Part shown: positions 32,667-41,926 of the stretch, in pieces
Layout of the letters: each line of letters starts with the position of its first letter
Position numbering within the stretch: the stretch's first letter is position 1
Source: Natronococcus pandeyae
GTDB lineage: Archaea; Halobacteriota; Halobacteria; Halobacteriales; Natrialbaceae
Length of the DNA: 64,000 nucleotides
Direction of reading: 5' to 3'
Assembly (NCBI RefSeq): GCF_008122205.1
Contig: NZ_PHNJ01000002.1
Location: 186,001-250,000, forward strand
Position numbers and translations under genes: made by a program
The notes under the pieces: model-generated
Told to the model about the DNA's origin: nothing
The model's input: the letters and a program-made list of their open reading frames with translations, nothing else
Database searches by the model: none

Positions 32667-34895
32667 TCAGCTCTCGAGGTCGACCCGGCGCAACAGCTGC
32701 GCGTTGATCGCGACGATCACGGTGCTCGCGGACATGAGGACCGCGCCGACCGCGGGCGAGAGCAAGATACCGATCGGCGCCAGGATCCCGGCGGCAAGCG
32801 GCAGCGCGAACACGTTGTAGCCGGCCGCCCAGACGATGTTCTCCTGCATCTTTCGGTAGCTCTTCCGACTCAGCCGTACGAGTCGGGCAACGTCGCGCGG
32901 GTCGTTCTCGACGAGCACCACGTCGGCCGACTCGACGGCAACGTCCGTCCCGGAGCCGATGGCGATTCCGACGTCGGATCGCGTGAGTGCCGGCGCGTCG
33001 TTGACCCCGTCGCCGACCATCGCGACGAGTTTGTCCTGCGCCTGGAGTTCGACGATCTTCTCGTCCTTGTCCTCCGGCAGCACCTCCGCGAACACGGTGT
33101 CGATCTCGAGTTCGTCGGCGACGGCCCGAGCGACGTCCTCGTCGTCGCCGGTCAGCATCGCAATCTCGATACCCATCCCCTGCAGCGCGTCGATCGCCTC
33201 GAAGCTCTCCTCGCGGACCACGTCGGCGAGCGCGAGCGCACCGACGACGGACTCGTCGCGAAGCACGTAGACGACGCCCTGTCCGCGCTCGCCGGCCTGG
33301 TCGGCGAAGCGCTCGAGGTCGGGTCCGGGCTCGACCTCGAGGTGGCGCAGCAGGTTGGGGCCGCCGACGGAGACGGTTCGGCCGTCTGTCTCCCCTCCGT
33401 TCGCGGATCCGCCGGCGCCGCCGGGTGCTGCGGCCGGAATCGCGTCGTGCTCGATCGTCGCCCGGACCCCCCGGCCCTCGAGCGCCTCGAATCCGCGAAC
33501 GCCGGGTACCGAGAGGCCGCGCTCGCCGGCTTCCTCGCGGATGGCCTGGGCGATCATGTGCTCGGAGTCGCCCTCCGCGGCGGCCGCGAGCGTCAGGACC
33601 TCGGCTTCGCTCCAGCCCTCGACCGCCGTGATCTCGACGACGCCCTGTTCGCCCTCGGTGAGCGTTCCCGTCTTGTCGAAGACGACGGTGTCGAGGTTCC
33701 GGGCCTCCTCCATCGCGATTCGGTCGCGGACGAGCATCCCGTTCCGGGCGGCCGTCGAGGTGTTGATCGCGACCACCAGCGGGACGGCCAGGCCGAGCGC
33801 GTGCGGACAGGCGATGACGAGCACTGTAACGACGCGCTCGACGACCGGCAGCCCGAACCCGACGGCGGCGGTCCAGCCGACGGCGGTAACCGCCGCGACG
33901 GCGAGTGCAGCGTAGAAGAGCCAGCCTGCGGCCCGGTCGGCGAGCACCTGCGTTCTCGAGCGGCTCTCCTGGGCCTCCTCGACCAGACGCATGATGCCCG
34001 ACAGCGTGGTCTCCTCACCGGTCGCGGCGATCCGAACGCGGAGGCTCCCGTCGCGGTTGGTCGTCCCGCCGATGACCTCGTCGCCCGGCGCCTTCTTGAC
34101 CGGCTTCGACTCGCCCGTGACCATCGCCTCGGTGACGTTCGACTCGCCCTCCTCGACGACGCCGTCGGCCGGAACGTTCGAGCCGGGCCGGACGAGCACG
34201 AGGTCGTCCTCCTCGAGGTCGTCGACGGGGACCTCCTCGGTCTCGCCCGCCTCCGTGATTCGTTCCGCGGTGTCGGGCAGCAGTTCGGCGAGTTCGTCGA
34301 GCGCACCCGAGGCGCGCCTGACGCTTCGCATCTCGATCCAGTGGCCCAGCAGGAAGATGACGATCAGCGTCACGAGTTCCCAGAAGAACGGCTCGCCGAT
34401 GCCGAACAGCACCGCCGCGAGGCTGTAGACGAACGCGACGGTGATCGCCAGTGAGATCAGCAGCATCATCCCCGGCTCGCGGTTGCGCGCTTCGACGGCG
34501 CCCATCCGGAGGAACGGGATGCCACCGTAGGCGAAGACGACGACGCCGAGGACGGGACCGACGAACTCGCTTCCCGGGAACGTCACGGCGGTGTAGCCGA
34601 ACCACTCCTGGAGCATCGGGCTGTAGTACAGCACCGGCAGGGAGAGCACGAGACAGACGAAAAACCGCTTCTTGAACATCTCTTCGTGGTCCGAGTGGTC
34701 GACGTGTGCGCCGTGGTCGTGCTCCTCGTGGTCGGCGTGCTCGTCACGCCGCTCGGCCGGTTTCTCGTCGGGCTCCGGCATGTCCCGGTAGCAGTCACAC
34801 ACCCGGCAACACGAGCAGTAGCTGTCCGTCGGCTTCTCGCGGCGAGCGGAGTCGGGCTCCGAGTCCGCGTCGTGGTCGTGCGTCGACTCGGTCAT
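32667..34895 (-). CDS. copB: CopB-type heavy-metal P-type ATPase (CPH motif)
   Basis: This 742-residue ATPase has the P1B-3 hallmark: TM6 reads [15 protein letters not shown] with CPH rather than CPC. The phosphorylation motif is [15 protein letters not shown], and [10 protein letters not shown] is the hinge. There is no HMA domain; instead the N-terminus has a Cys cluster (Cys27, 29, 30, 33, 35) and seven histidines between residues 53 and 70. P1B-3 pumps are known for copper (often Cu(II)) and sometimes silver export. Its start overlaps the stop of the SHOCT gene by 4 nt, so they are co-transcribed, SHOCT first. Confidence 0.93.
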   Translation of the reverse strand: MTESTHDHDADSEPDSARREKPTDSYCSCCRVCDCYRDMPEPDEKPAERRDEHADHEEHDHGAHVDHSDHEEMFKKRFFVCLVLSLPVLYYSPMLQEWFGYTAVTFPGSEFVGPVLGVVVFAYGGIPFLRMGAVEARNREPGMMLLISLAITVAFVYSLAAVLFGIGEPFFWELVTLIVIFLLGHWIEMRSVRRASGALDELAELLPDTAERITEAGETEEVPVDDLEEDDLVLVRPGSNVPADGVVEEGESNVTEAMVTGESKPVKKAPGDEVIGGTTNRDGSLRVRIAATGEETTLSGIMRLVEEAQESRSRTQVLADRAAGWLFYAALAVAAVTAVGWTAAVGFGLPVVERVVTVLVIACPHALGLAVPLVVAINTSTAARNGMLVRDRIAMEEARNLDTVVFDKTGTLTEGEQGVVEITAVEGWSEAEVLTLAAAAEGDSEHMIAQAIREEAGERGLSVPGVRGFEALEGRGVRATIEHDAIPAAAPGGAGGSANGGETDGRTVSVGGPNLLRHLEVEPGPDLERFADQAGERGQGVVYVLRDESVVGALALADVVREESFEAIDALQGMGIEIAMLTGDDEDVARAVADELEIDTVFAEVLPEDKDEKIVELQAQDKLVAMVGDGVNDAPALTRSDVGIAIGSGTDVAVESADVVLVENDPRDVARLVRLSRKSYRKMQENIVWAAGYNVFALPLAAGILAPIGILLSPAVGAVLMSASTVIVAINAQLLRRVDLES

Positions 34896-35254
34896 GAGCT
34901 TCGATCACCCCGTTCGAGCCGGCGCCGTCGCGTTTCGAACTCCTCGCCGGACAGGTCGCCGCGGGCGTACGCGGTCCGGAGTTCCTCGAGCGCCGGGTCC
35001 GTTCGTCGCTCCGTCGATCCACGAAGTGCCCGGTACAGGACGTACCCGATGCCGAGAAAGAGCGCCAGGTGAACCAGCCAGGCGAGCAGCCACGGCCACG
35101 TCGCTCCCATCGTCCCGTTCCAGGCCCCGACGTGCCCGATGCCGATCATCGGAATCGCGAGGACCATCACGAGCAGCGGGACGAGTACCGCGACGACCAC
35201 CAGTGCGGCCGCCACGAGCAGGATCGTTCTCTCGAGGGAGTCGACGGTCGTCAT
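34892..35254 (-). CDS. SHOCT-domain membrane protein
   Basis: This 120-residue protein has two transmembrane helices ([21 protein letters not shown] and [21 protein letters not shown]) and a C-terminal SHOCT motif ([26 protein letters not shown]). SHOCT proteins often accompany membrane or transport systems. It precedes the CPH-type ATPase, overlapping it by 4 nt in an ATGA arrangement, and is the first gene of that copper unit; it diverges from a membrane-anchored regulator. Confidence 0.88.
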   Translation of the reverse strand: MTTVDSLERTILLVAAALVVVAVLVPLLVMVLAIPMIGIGHVGAWNGTMGATWPWLLAWLVHLALFLGIGYVLYRALRGSTERRTDPALEELRTAYARGDLSGEEFETRRRRLERGDRSS

Positions 35255-35480
35255 CGTCGGCTAGTTGTCGTCGGAAAGACATAGTTCTCACACGCAGTTC
35301 CCACGCGCTGGTGCTCGAGGTGTACGGGTTCGTCACAATCGAGCAAACTCGAAGGAGTCGTGCTGGCCGGCGAGTTCACGACCGAGAACCGATACGAACG
35401 AGTGACACGCAGGGCGTCGTCGAGTCCGCCTGCCAGAAGCGTAACAGGTAGGAGCCCCACCGGAGAGGTTCTAGGCGACA

Positions 35481-36065
35481 GTGGACCGAACGACACTCGA
35501 CGCGGTGGTCGCCGTCTTCGTCGCCGGAATTGTCGTCCTCGGCGTCGCTGCCGCCTGGCAGACCTATCGTCAGTCGCAGATTCACGGCGAGATGATGGGC
35601 CATACCGCGGTTCACGGCCCGCACCCATTCGTCTACCTGTTCGGATCGATCCTCGTCGCGGGCGTCGTCGCCGGCGCGTACTGGATCGTCCGCGAGCAGG
35701 TGGGCGCGGAGTCGGAGCGGCGGCCTCCGGCTCGAGCGGACGAACCGGAGCCGGAACCGGAGTCCGACTCCGGATCGCGAGCCGAAGCCGGGTCGGCAAC
35801 ACCGTCCCGAATCGAATCGGCGGCCGAGTCCTCCCGGGCGACCCCTCGAGTACTGGACGTGCTACCGGAAGACGAGCGGCGCATCCTGGAACCCGTCGTC
35901 GACTCGCCTGGACTGACCCAGATCGAACTCCGGGACCGGGCCGACTTTTCCAAGAGCAAGGTCAGCCAGACCGTCACCGATCTCGAGAAACGGGGACTGC
36001 TCTACCGCGAACCGCAAGGACGGACGTATCGCGTTTACCCGAGCGACGACCTCGAGGAGCGCTGA
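35481..36065 (+). CDS. Membrane-anchored winged-helix regulator
   Basis: The 194-residue protein has two N-terminal transmembrane helices (LDAVVAVFVAGIVVLGVAAAW and FVYLFGSILVAGVVAGAYWIV) joined by a loop rich in His (HGEMMGHTAVHGPHP), then a disordered acidic linker, and a C-terminal wHTH domain: PEDERRILEPVVDSPGLTQI, DRADFSKSKVSQTVTDLEKR and YREPQGRTYRVYP. The His/Met-rich external loop could sense metal and the wHTH could act on the divergent SHOCT-copB unit. That is inference from position. GTG start. Confidence 0.8.
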   Translation: MDRTTLDAVVAVFVAGIVVLGVAAAWQTYRQSQIHGEMMGHTAVHGPHPFVYLFGSILVAGVVAGAYWIVREQVGAESERRPPARADEPEPEPESDSGSRAEAGSATPSRIESAAESSRATPRVLDVLPEDERRILEPVVDSPGLTQIELRDRADFSKSKVSQTVTDLEKRGLLYREPQGRTYRVYPSDDLEER

Positions 36066-36146
36066 GCGACCGGCTGTGAACCGAAGTGGCCCCGACCGAG
36101 CCGCTAAACCGTCGCAATGACGCTGTACGAACGGTTTCGTCTCTCA

Positions 36147-36176
36147 AGAACGATTAGAGCGCTCTAGAAACGTTCT
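36147..36176. promoter_or_regulatory. Nested palindrome upstream of the His-rich protein gene
   Basis: A perfect 12-bp palindrome TAGAGC|GCTCTA (36155-36166) is framed by AGAACG (36147-36152) and CGTTCT (36171-36176). The centre is 93 bp before the ATG at 36254. It is a candidate operator. Confidence 0.45.
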
Positions 36177-36253
36177 CGAACGATCTCTTCGATGAGTTCA
36201 CACCCGATTCGCTAACCGGTGGGCCGTCCTCGTCTCACACGAGGTGACGACCG

Positions 36254-36517
36254 ATGCCAACACTGACGCTTCGACTGATGATCGGCCTGCTCGCTGTGAT
36301 CGCACTGCTCGGCGGCGCGGCGATCGTGAGCGCCGACGACGGGGCCGCGGACACCGCCGCGATCGAGTGGATGCACGACCGGATGGGAGACCACGATGCG
36401 CATCACGACGGTCACGCTGATCACGATCACGACGCGCACCACGACGGTGCGAATCACGCCGACCACCACGCTGACCACGAGCCGGGCGACCACCACGCCG
36501 GTGCCGGCGGTTGCTAA
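36254..36517 (+). CDS. Histidine-rich secreted metal-binding protein
   Basis: This 87-residue protein has a Sec-type signal (residues about 1-27, LRLMIGLLAVIALLGGAAIV) and a mature part with 15 histidines mostly in HH, HxH and DHH patterns (for example DAHHDGHADHDHDAHHDG), ending in a single C-terminal Cys. It should bind copper, zinc or nickel outside the membrane. Placement between two copper ATPase genes suggests copper buffering. Homology to known families is not visible; composition, not motif, supports the call. Confidence 0.75.
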   Translation: MPTLTLRLMIGLLAVIALLGGAAIVSADDGAADTAAIEWMHDRMGDHDAHHDGHADHDHDAHHDGANHADHHADHEPGDHHAGAGGC

Positions 36518-36624
36518 CCCATCCGGCTCGTATTCGTATCGACGCAGTGAGACGCACCAGGAGCGTTCTACTACTGTCGTCCGGCGAGCGAGTAATTAGC
36601 TCTTACCTGCGGGTGTAGTCGATC

Positions 36625-36670
36625 CTGACGGGCCAATACAGGCTTGGCCTGACGGAGACGGGCTTATAGA
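36625..36670 (+). promoter_or_regulatory. Dyad and TATA box upstream of copA
   Basis: GGCCAA (36631-36636) and TTGGCC (36644-36649) form an inverted repeat with a 7-nt spacer, flanked by direct copies of CTGACGG (36625-36631 and 36649-36655). A TATA-like TTATAGAA follows at 36664-36671. The dyad sits where it could contact TFB or a repressor. copA begins 110 nt further on. Confidence 0.45.
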
Positions 36671-36778
36671 ATCGCAGTCATCCTCCAAGTCGGTTTAGTT
36701 TCAAAAGATAGCTGCTCAGATATTCGCGGTTGCAAAGGCACAATCCGCTTGAACGTGTAGCCCATACGATCAAACATC

Positions 36779-39394
36779 ATGACTACCAGGCGAGCGCACC
36801 TCGAGATCACCGGCATGTCCTGTTCGACGTGCTCGGGGGCCGTCGAGGACGCGGTGTCCGATCTCGAGGGCGTCGCGTCGGCGAGCGCGAACTACGCGAC
36901 CGACGAGGGAACCGTCGAGTACGACCCCGAAGAGACCTCGCTGGCCGAGATCTACGACGCGATCGCGGACGCGGGCTACGAGGCAGCCTCGGAGACGGAG
37001 ACCATCACCGTCCTGGGGATGTCGTGTTCGACCTGTTCGGGGGCCGTCGAGGACGCGGTCACGGACCTGCCGGGCGTGATCCGAGCGGACGTGAACTTCG
37101 CCTCGGACGAGGCCCGAATCGAGTACAACCCGAACGACGTCTCGCTGGCCGAGATCCACGACGCCGTCGAGGAGGCCGGCTACGAGCCCGTCCGCGACGA
37201 GGTCGAGGAGACCCAGGGCGCGAGCCAGCGCGAGCGCGCCGTCGAGAAGGAACTGCGTCGTCAGCGCCGGCTGGTGATCGGCGGCGGCCTGCTGACGCTG
37301 CCGTTCGTGCCGATCATGCTGGCGATGTTCGGGCTCGTCGACCTGCCCCACCACGTGTTCGGCGTCGGGATGGGGTGGGTCGAGTTCGTCTTCGCGACGC
37401 TCCTGATGGCGACGCTCGGCAAGGAGTTCATCGTCGGCGCCTACCGGGCGTTCTCGCACAACCGCCGGGCGAACATGGACACGCTCGTGGCCGTCGGTAC
37501 CTCCGCAGGATACGTCTACAGTACGGCCGTCCTCGCCGACGTCGTCACCGGCGGCTTCTACTTCGAGGCCGTTGCCTTCATCCTCTGGTTCATCACCCTC
37601 GGCAACTGGCTCGAGGTGCGCTCGAAGGCCCGTGCGGGCAGCGCGCTGCGCGAACTGCTCGAGATGGAGGCCGACGAGGCGACCATTATTGAAGACGGCG
37701 AGGAGAAGCAGGTGCCCCTCGAGGACGTCGAAGTCGGCGACGTGATGAAGGTTCGACCGGGCGAGCGAATTCCGACCGACGGCGTCGTCGTCGACGGCCA
37801 GAGCGCGGTCGACGAGTCCATGTTGACGGGGGAGTCCGTCCCCGTCGAGAAGGGCGAGGGCGACGAGGTCGTCGGCTCGACGATCAACGAGAACGGCGTC
37901 CTGCTGGTCGAAGCCACGAAGGTCGGCTCCGAGACGGCGATCCAGCAGATCGTCGACCGGGTCAAGGAGGCCCAGTCGCGCCAGCCCGAGATCCAGCGGC
38001 TGGTCGACAAAGTCAGCGCCTACTTCGTCCCCGCGGTGATCGTCAACGCCGTCTTCTGGGCCCTCGTCTGGGCCGCGTTCCCGGACGCACTGTACGGCGT
38101 CTCGTCCGCGTTGAGCGCCTGGATCCCGCTGCTCGAGCCGGTCGGCGGCGGCCCCGTCGCCGGCGGCGTCCCGATCCTCGAGTTCTCGGTGATCGTGCTC
38201 GCCTCCGCGCTCCTGATCGCCTGTCCCTGCGCACTCGGGCTGGCGACGCCGGCCGCGACGATGGTCGGTTCGACGCTCTCGGCGACCAACGGCGTCCTCT
38301 TCAAGGGCGGCGACGTGCTCGAGCAGGTCCGCGGTATCGACACGATCGTCTTCGACAAGACGGGGACGCTGACCCACGGCGAGATGGTGCTGACCGACGT
38401 CGAACTCGTCGGCGAGCGGGCGGCACCCGACGGCGGCGAAGACGCTGCACCCGACGGCGGGATGCTGACGGAACAGGAGGAGCCGCTCGAGTCGTTCGTC
38501 CTCGGCGCGGCCGCAACGGCCGAATCCGGCTCCGAGCACCCGATCGCGCGGGCGATCGTCGAGGGCGCCGAGGACCGCAGCGTCGACCTGGGCGAGGTCT
38601 CGGAGTTCGAGAACGTCCCCGGCCACGGCATCCGCGCGGAAACCGACCGGGGAAGCGTCCTGATCGGCCGGCGCAAACTCCTCGAGGAGGAGGGGATCGA
38701 CACCCAGCCCGCCGAGGAGACGCTGACGCGTCTCGAGCGCGAGGGGAAGACGGCGATGCCGGTTGCCGTTGATGGTGACCTGCTCGGCGTCCTCGCGGTC
38801 GCGGACGAGGTCCGCGAGAGCGCGACGGAAACCGTCGCGGCGCTTCGCGAGCGCGGCACGACCGTCGTGATGCTCACCGGCGACAACGAGCGCACGGCGA
38901 AGGCGGTCGCCGAACAGGTCGGCATCGATCCCGAGAACGTCCGAGCGGAGGTGTTGCCCGAGGACAAGGCGGATCACGTCGAGGCCCTACAGGAGGACGG
39001 CTCGAGAGTGATGATGGTCGGCGACGGCGTCAACGACGCGCCGGCGCTCACGACCGCCCAGGTCGGCGTCGCCATCGGCTCGGGCACCGACGTCGCCATC
39101 GAGAGCGCCGACGTGACGCTGATGCGCGACGACCCGGCGGACGTGCTGAAGGCCGTCCGGATTTCGGAGGCGACGATCTCGAAGGTTCGCCAGAACCTGT
39201 TCTGGGCGTTCATCTACAACACGACGCTGATCCCGATCGCCTCGCTCGGTCTGCTGAACCCCGCGCTGGCGGGGCTGGCGATGGCCACCTCGAGCGTGAG
39301 CGTCATGACGAACAGCCTCGCGTTCGCGAAGTACGACCCCCACGAGGACTACCGGCTGGCCGTGACGAAGCCGTTCGCGTGGCTCCGCCGGTAG
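36779..39394 (+). CDS. copA: Copper-exporting P-type ATPase with two N-terminal HMA domains
   Basis: The 871-residue P1B-1 ATPase starts with two heavy-metal-associated domains, each with GMSCSTCSG (Cys15/Cys18 and Cys83/Cys86). TM6 carries [16 protein letters not shown] (CPC), the phosphorylation site is [11 protein letters not shown], the A-domain has LTGESVP, and [10 protein letters not shown] is the hinge. TM7/TM8 show FIYNTTLIP and MATSSVSVM, the Cu(I)-binding residues of CopA. It exports Cu(I) from the cytoplasm, so the window holds both a CPC and a CPH pump. The two HMA copies are themselves very similar, suggesting an internal duplication. Confidence 0.96.
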   Translation: MTTRRAHLEITGMSCSTCSGAVEDAVSDLEGVASASANYATDEGTVEYDPEETSLAEIYDAIADAGYEAASETETITVLGMSCSTCSGAVEDAVTDLPGVIRADVNFASDEARIEYNPNDVSLAEIHDAVEEAGYEPVRDEVEETQGASQRERAVEKELRRQRRLVIGGGLLTLPFVPIMLAMFGLVDLPHHVFGVGMGWVEFVFATLLMATLGKEFIVGAYRAFSHNRRANMDTLVAVGTSAGYVYSTAVLADVVTGGFYFEAVAFILWFITLGNWLEVRSKARAGSALRELLEMEADEATIIEDGEEKQVPLEDVEVGDVMKVRPGERIPTDGVVVDGQSAVDESMLTGESVPVEKGEGDEVVGSTINENGVLLVEATKVGSETAIQQIVDRVKEAQSRQPEIQRLVDKVSAYFVPAVIVNAVFWALVWAAFPDALYGVSSALSAWIPLLEPVGGGPVAGGVPILEFSVIVLASALLIACPCALGLATPAATMVGSTLSATNGVLFKGGDVLEQVRGIDTIVFDKTGTLTHGEMVLTDVELVGERAAPDGGEDAAPDGGMLTEQEEPLESFVLGAAATAESGSEHPIARAIVEGAEDRSVDLGEVSEFENVPGHGIRAETDRGSVLIGRRKLLEEEGIDTQPAEETLTRLEREGKTAMPVAVDGDLLGVLAVADEVRESATETVAALRERGTTVVMLTGDNERTAKAVAEQVGIDPENVRAEVLPEDKADHVEALQEDGSRVMMVGDGVNDAPALTTAQVGVAIGSGTDVAIESADVTLMRDDPADVLKAVRISEATISKVRQNLFWAFIYNTTLIPIASLGLLNPALAGLAMATSSVSVMTNSLAFAKYDPHEDYRLAVTKPFAWLRR

Positions 39395-39494
39395 GTGCCA
39401 GCAGTCGGGAGCGCGATTTCGATCCGCAGATTCGCCTGCGACCCAACTGCCAGCCACGGGTGGAACTTATTTTCCTGGCTCTCAAACCGGTCGT

Positions 39495-40157
39495 ATGAGC
39501 GTTATCGCGGAGTTTACCGTCGCATCCGAGGATTTCGCACTCCACAACTCGTTGACCGCTGCTCCGCATATGATCGTCGAGATCGAGCGCGTCGTTGCGA
39601 CGCTCGAAAACAAGGTCATGCCCTATTTTTGGGTCAGTGGCGGCAATCAGTCGGAGTTCGGAGACGCGTTCGCCAACGACGAATCCGTCCAGAACATCAC
39701 CCTCATCGATAGTATCGATAGCGCCAGACTCTACCGGGCAGAGTGGACCGAAAACATCGAGACCATCATCTACGCCTACGTCGAAATCGGCGCGACGATT
39801 TTACAGGCGATCGGGAGAGACGAAGGCTGGGAACTGCGGATGCGGTTCGACGATCACGAGAAACTATCCGATTTTCAGAAATATTGTGACGAGAGAGATA
39901 TTTCGTTCGATCTCAACCGACTTCGCGAACAGGAACAGCCGATGGCAAGCGCTCAGTACGATCTCACGCCGAAGCAACGCGAAACGCTGGTCACTGCACT
40001 CGAGATGGGATACTACGACGTTCCACAGAAGGCGACGATGAGTGAACTGGCGGACGAGATCGGAGTGAGCCAACAAGCACTCTCGAAGCGGTTTCACGAC
40101 GGTCACAGGAACCTCATCACGAGCACCCTGACCGTCAGTCATCCGGACGACGAGTAA
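39495..40157 (+). CDS. Bacterio-opsin activator (Bat)-type HTH regulator
   Basis: The 220-residue protein has a Bat-type N-terminal sensor region (FTVASEDFALHNSLTAAPHM) and a C-terminal HTH_10 domain (residues about 155-210): YDLTPKQRETLVTALEMGYY, PQKATMSELADEIGVSQQAL and SKRFHDGHRNLI. Such one-component regulators control diverse haloarchaeal genes. It follows copA by about 100 nt on the same strand, so it may regulate copper genes, but this is positional inference. Its base composition is lower in GC than copA. Confidence 0.85.
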   Translation: MSVIAEFTVASEDFALHNSLTAAPHMIVEIERVVATLENKVMPYFWVSGGNQSEFGDAFANDESVQNITLIDSIDSARLYRAEWTENIETIIYAYVEIGATILQAIGRDEGWELRMRFDDHEKLSDFQKYCDERDISFDLNRLREQEQPMASAQYDLTPKQRETLVTALEMGYYDVPQKATMSELADEIGVSQQALSKRFHDGHRNLITSTLTVSHPDDE

Positions 40158-40244
40158 CTCGAACGGAGGGTGCTACCGAATCGATTTAAATCGTTGGTGA
40201 ATACAACCCCCCGGCCCATTAGTTTCGAGATAGTACGACGTGTA

Positions 40245-40583
40245 ATGGCTGGCCTTCAGCAGGCTCAACGGGACGTCAGTACGATATTTGGGGCGTTCGC
40301 CCACCATCGCCGACGGTACGCCCTCCGCGGTCTCCGGATGCACGAGAACCCGATGTCAGTCGCCGATTTGGCTGATGAGGTCGCTATCCGGGAGAACGAA
40401 TCGCCCGTTACCGAAATTCCTGCCGAAGAAGTAAAACGCGTCTCTCTGTCGCTCTACCACACGCACATCCCGAAGTTAGCGGCTGCAAATCTCGTTCAGT
40501 ACGATCGGGAGAGGGATTCAGTCGCACTGACGGAGCGCGTCGAAGAGATCGAACAGTATCGAGCACTGCTCACGGTCGAGTAA
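40245..40583 (+). CDS. DUF7344-type winged-helix protein
   Basis: This 112-residue protein has the same pattern as those at 30257 and 51630: IFGAFAHHRRRYALRGL, SVADLADEVAIRENE, a variable linker, EVKRVSLSLYHTHIPKLAAA and NLVQYDRERDSVALTERVEE. It probably binds DNA as a small wHTH dimer. The ATG at 40245 (MAGLQQAQRDV) fits the family; an upstream in-frame start was rejected. One nucleotide separates its stop from the next gene, so they are co-translated. Confidence 0.78.
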   Translation: MAGLQQAQRDVSTIFGAFAHHRRRYALRGLRMHENPMSVADLADEVAIRENESPVTEIPAEEVKRVSLSLYHTHIPKLAAANLVQYDRERDSVALTERVEEIEQYRALLTVE

Positions 40584-40584
40584 G

Positions 40585-40785
40585 ATGTCTCAGAACGATA
40601 ATTGGCTGAAAGCCGCTGCGAAATGTTGCGAGTGCGGCGCAGTCTATTCAGCGTGGATACTACCCGACGATTCGGTTCAACTCATCGGACGAAAAGACGG
40701 CTGTCGATGCGGTGCATCGGCGTTTCGAGAGATCTCGAGCGCAACGCACGACGATCCCTCCGTTTCAGAGACAGACGGAGCGTGA
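40585..40785 (+). CDS. Cys-rich microprotein paired with a wHTH gene
   Basis: The 66-residue protein contains CCEC (Cys14, 15, 17) and, after a DDSVQLIGRKDG stretch, CRC (Cys40, 42), which could bind one zinc ion. The ATG follows the wHTH stop by a single nucleotide, which indicates operon coupling. A diverged relative (51473-51625) sits next to another wHTH gene of the same type. Confidence 0.7.
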   Translation: MSQNDNWLKAAAKCCECGAVYSAWILPDDSVQLIGRKDGCRCGASAFREISSATHDDPSVSETDGA

Positions 40786-40894
40786 TCGCGCGCCCGTCTC
40801 CGTAGCAGAACGGGAATCGATACTCGGCGTCAGTTCCGAACGATGGTCTCCTTCTCGTTACCCGCCGTCGGTAGCCGAGCGTCGAACTACCGCC

Positions 40895-41857
40895 TCATTC
40901 GGCGAGTCCCGGGAACAGCGTTTCCGCGATAACGATCGTCAGGTAGGCCTCGACGAACGCCGCTAACACGAGCAGCAGCCAGCCGAAGACGACCAGCAGG
41001 GCCGTCCGGTAGAGGTACGCTTTCGTGAACAGGGACTCACGCGAGCCCGCGATTCGCTGGATCGCTCGGTGGAGGAACCGGAAACCGACTCCCGAGGCGA
41101 TGAACAGCGCCGGAAGCTCGAAGATGCCGTGGGGGACGAGCAGGGCGACGATCGGGCCGAACCCGACCTCGAGTCCGACCACGGTCGCGATGTTGCCGAC
41201 GAGCACGCCGTTGAACACCATGATGAGCACCGTCGCCAGCCCCAGCGTGAGCGCGCCGAGGATCGCGACCAGGAACGGCGGCGTGTTCTGAACGATGAAG
41301 AACGTCGCCGAGAGTTCGATCTCCCCGCCGCCCTCGACGAACTCCTCGTCGTCGAACTCTTCCATCAACAGTTCGAAGAACACCTCCGTCAGGTCGACAC
41401 CCGCAGTGACGAGCGCACCGCCGATGAGAACGCCGCCGGCGAACAGCGCCGTCGCGAACCAGACGTAGAGACGGTGTTCGGCCCATCCCTCCGCGAGTCC
41501 GGCCGCGATACCGAGGCCGCCGGTCAGCGCCAGAGCGCCGAGCGCGCCGAAACCGACCGCGAGCGCGACGGCGCCGGCCGCGGCGAGCACCGTGTCGTGG
41601 GCTGTCGCTGTAGTCCCGGCGGTCGCGAGCGAAACGAGCGCGAGCGCGAACGCGAGCGTCGCCCAGCCGCGACCCGCCGTTTCTCCCGGCTCTCGACCTC
41701 CGGGTGGGCTCGAGTCCGGCTCCGACGGCGGAGTCGAGGGTGCGGTTCGTCCCTCGGCGTCGCTCGATTCACGCGACTCGGCCGACGGTCGCTCCGCGGG
41801 TTCGTGGCGACCGGAGTCGGTCGTCTCGGTCTCGCCGTCGGGTCGTCGATCGCTCAT
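40895..41857 (-). CDS. SpoIIM-family (DUF95) membrane protein
   Basis: This 320-residue protein begins with about 70 acidic disordered residues and then has six or seven transmembrane helices. The conserved SpoIIM/DUF95 block is VLIMVFNGVLVGNIATVVGL followed by GPIVALLVPHGIFELPALFIASGVGFR, with the PHGIFE motif. In Firmicutes SpoIIM acts in engulfment, but archaeal members are widespread with unknown role. It converges with the upstream copper-island genes and is followed leftward by nothing on this strand. Confidence 0.9.
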   Translation of the reverse strand: MSDRRPDGETETTDSGRHEPAERPSAESRESSDAEGRTAPSTPPSEPDSSPPGGREPGETAGRGWATLAFALALVSLATAGTTATAHDTVLAAAGAVALAVGFGALGALALTGGLGIAAGLAEGWAEHRLYVWFATALFAGGVLIGGALVTAGVDLTEVFFELLMEEFDDEEFVEGGGEIELSATFFIVQNTPPFLVAILGALTLGLATVLIMVFNGVLVGNIATVVGLEVGFGPIVALLVPHGIFELPALFIASGVGFRFLHRAIQRIAGSRESLFTKAYLYRTALLVVFGWLLLVLAAFVEAYLTIVIAETLFPGLAE

Positions 41858-41926
41858 GCGTCTACGTTGGACGAAATCCCGGATAAATCCGCCGACAGAG
41901 CCGACCCACCGGCTTTCGCGTCGCGG

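Noticed and set aside
32511-34454. 647-codon plus-strand frame over copB
   Set aside because: It is antisense to a clear P-type ATPase and begins inside the MITE/repeat region.
36770-38977. 735-codon open frame antisense to copA
   Set aside because: The sense strand has all P1B ATPase motifs; the antisense product has no domain and an odd Arg/Asp/Val composition.
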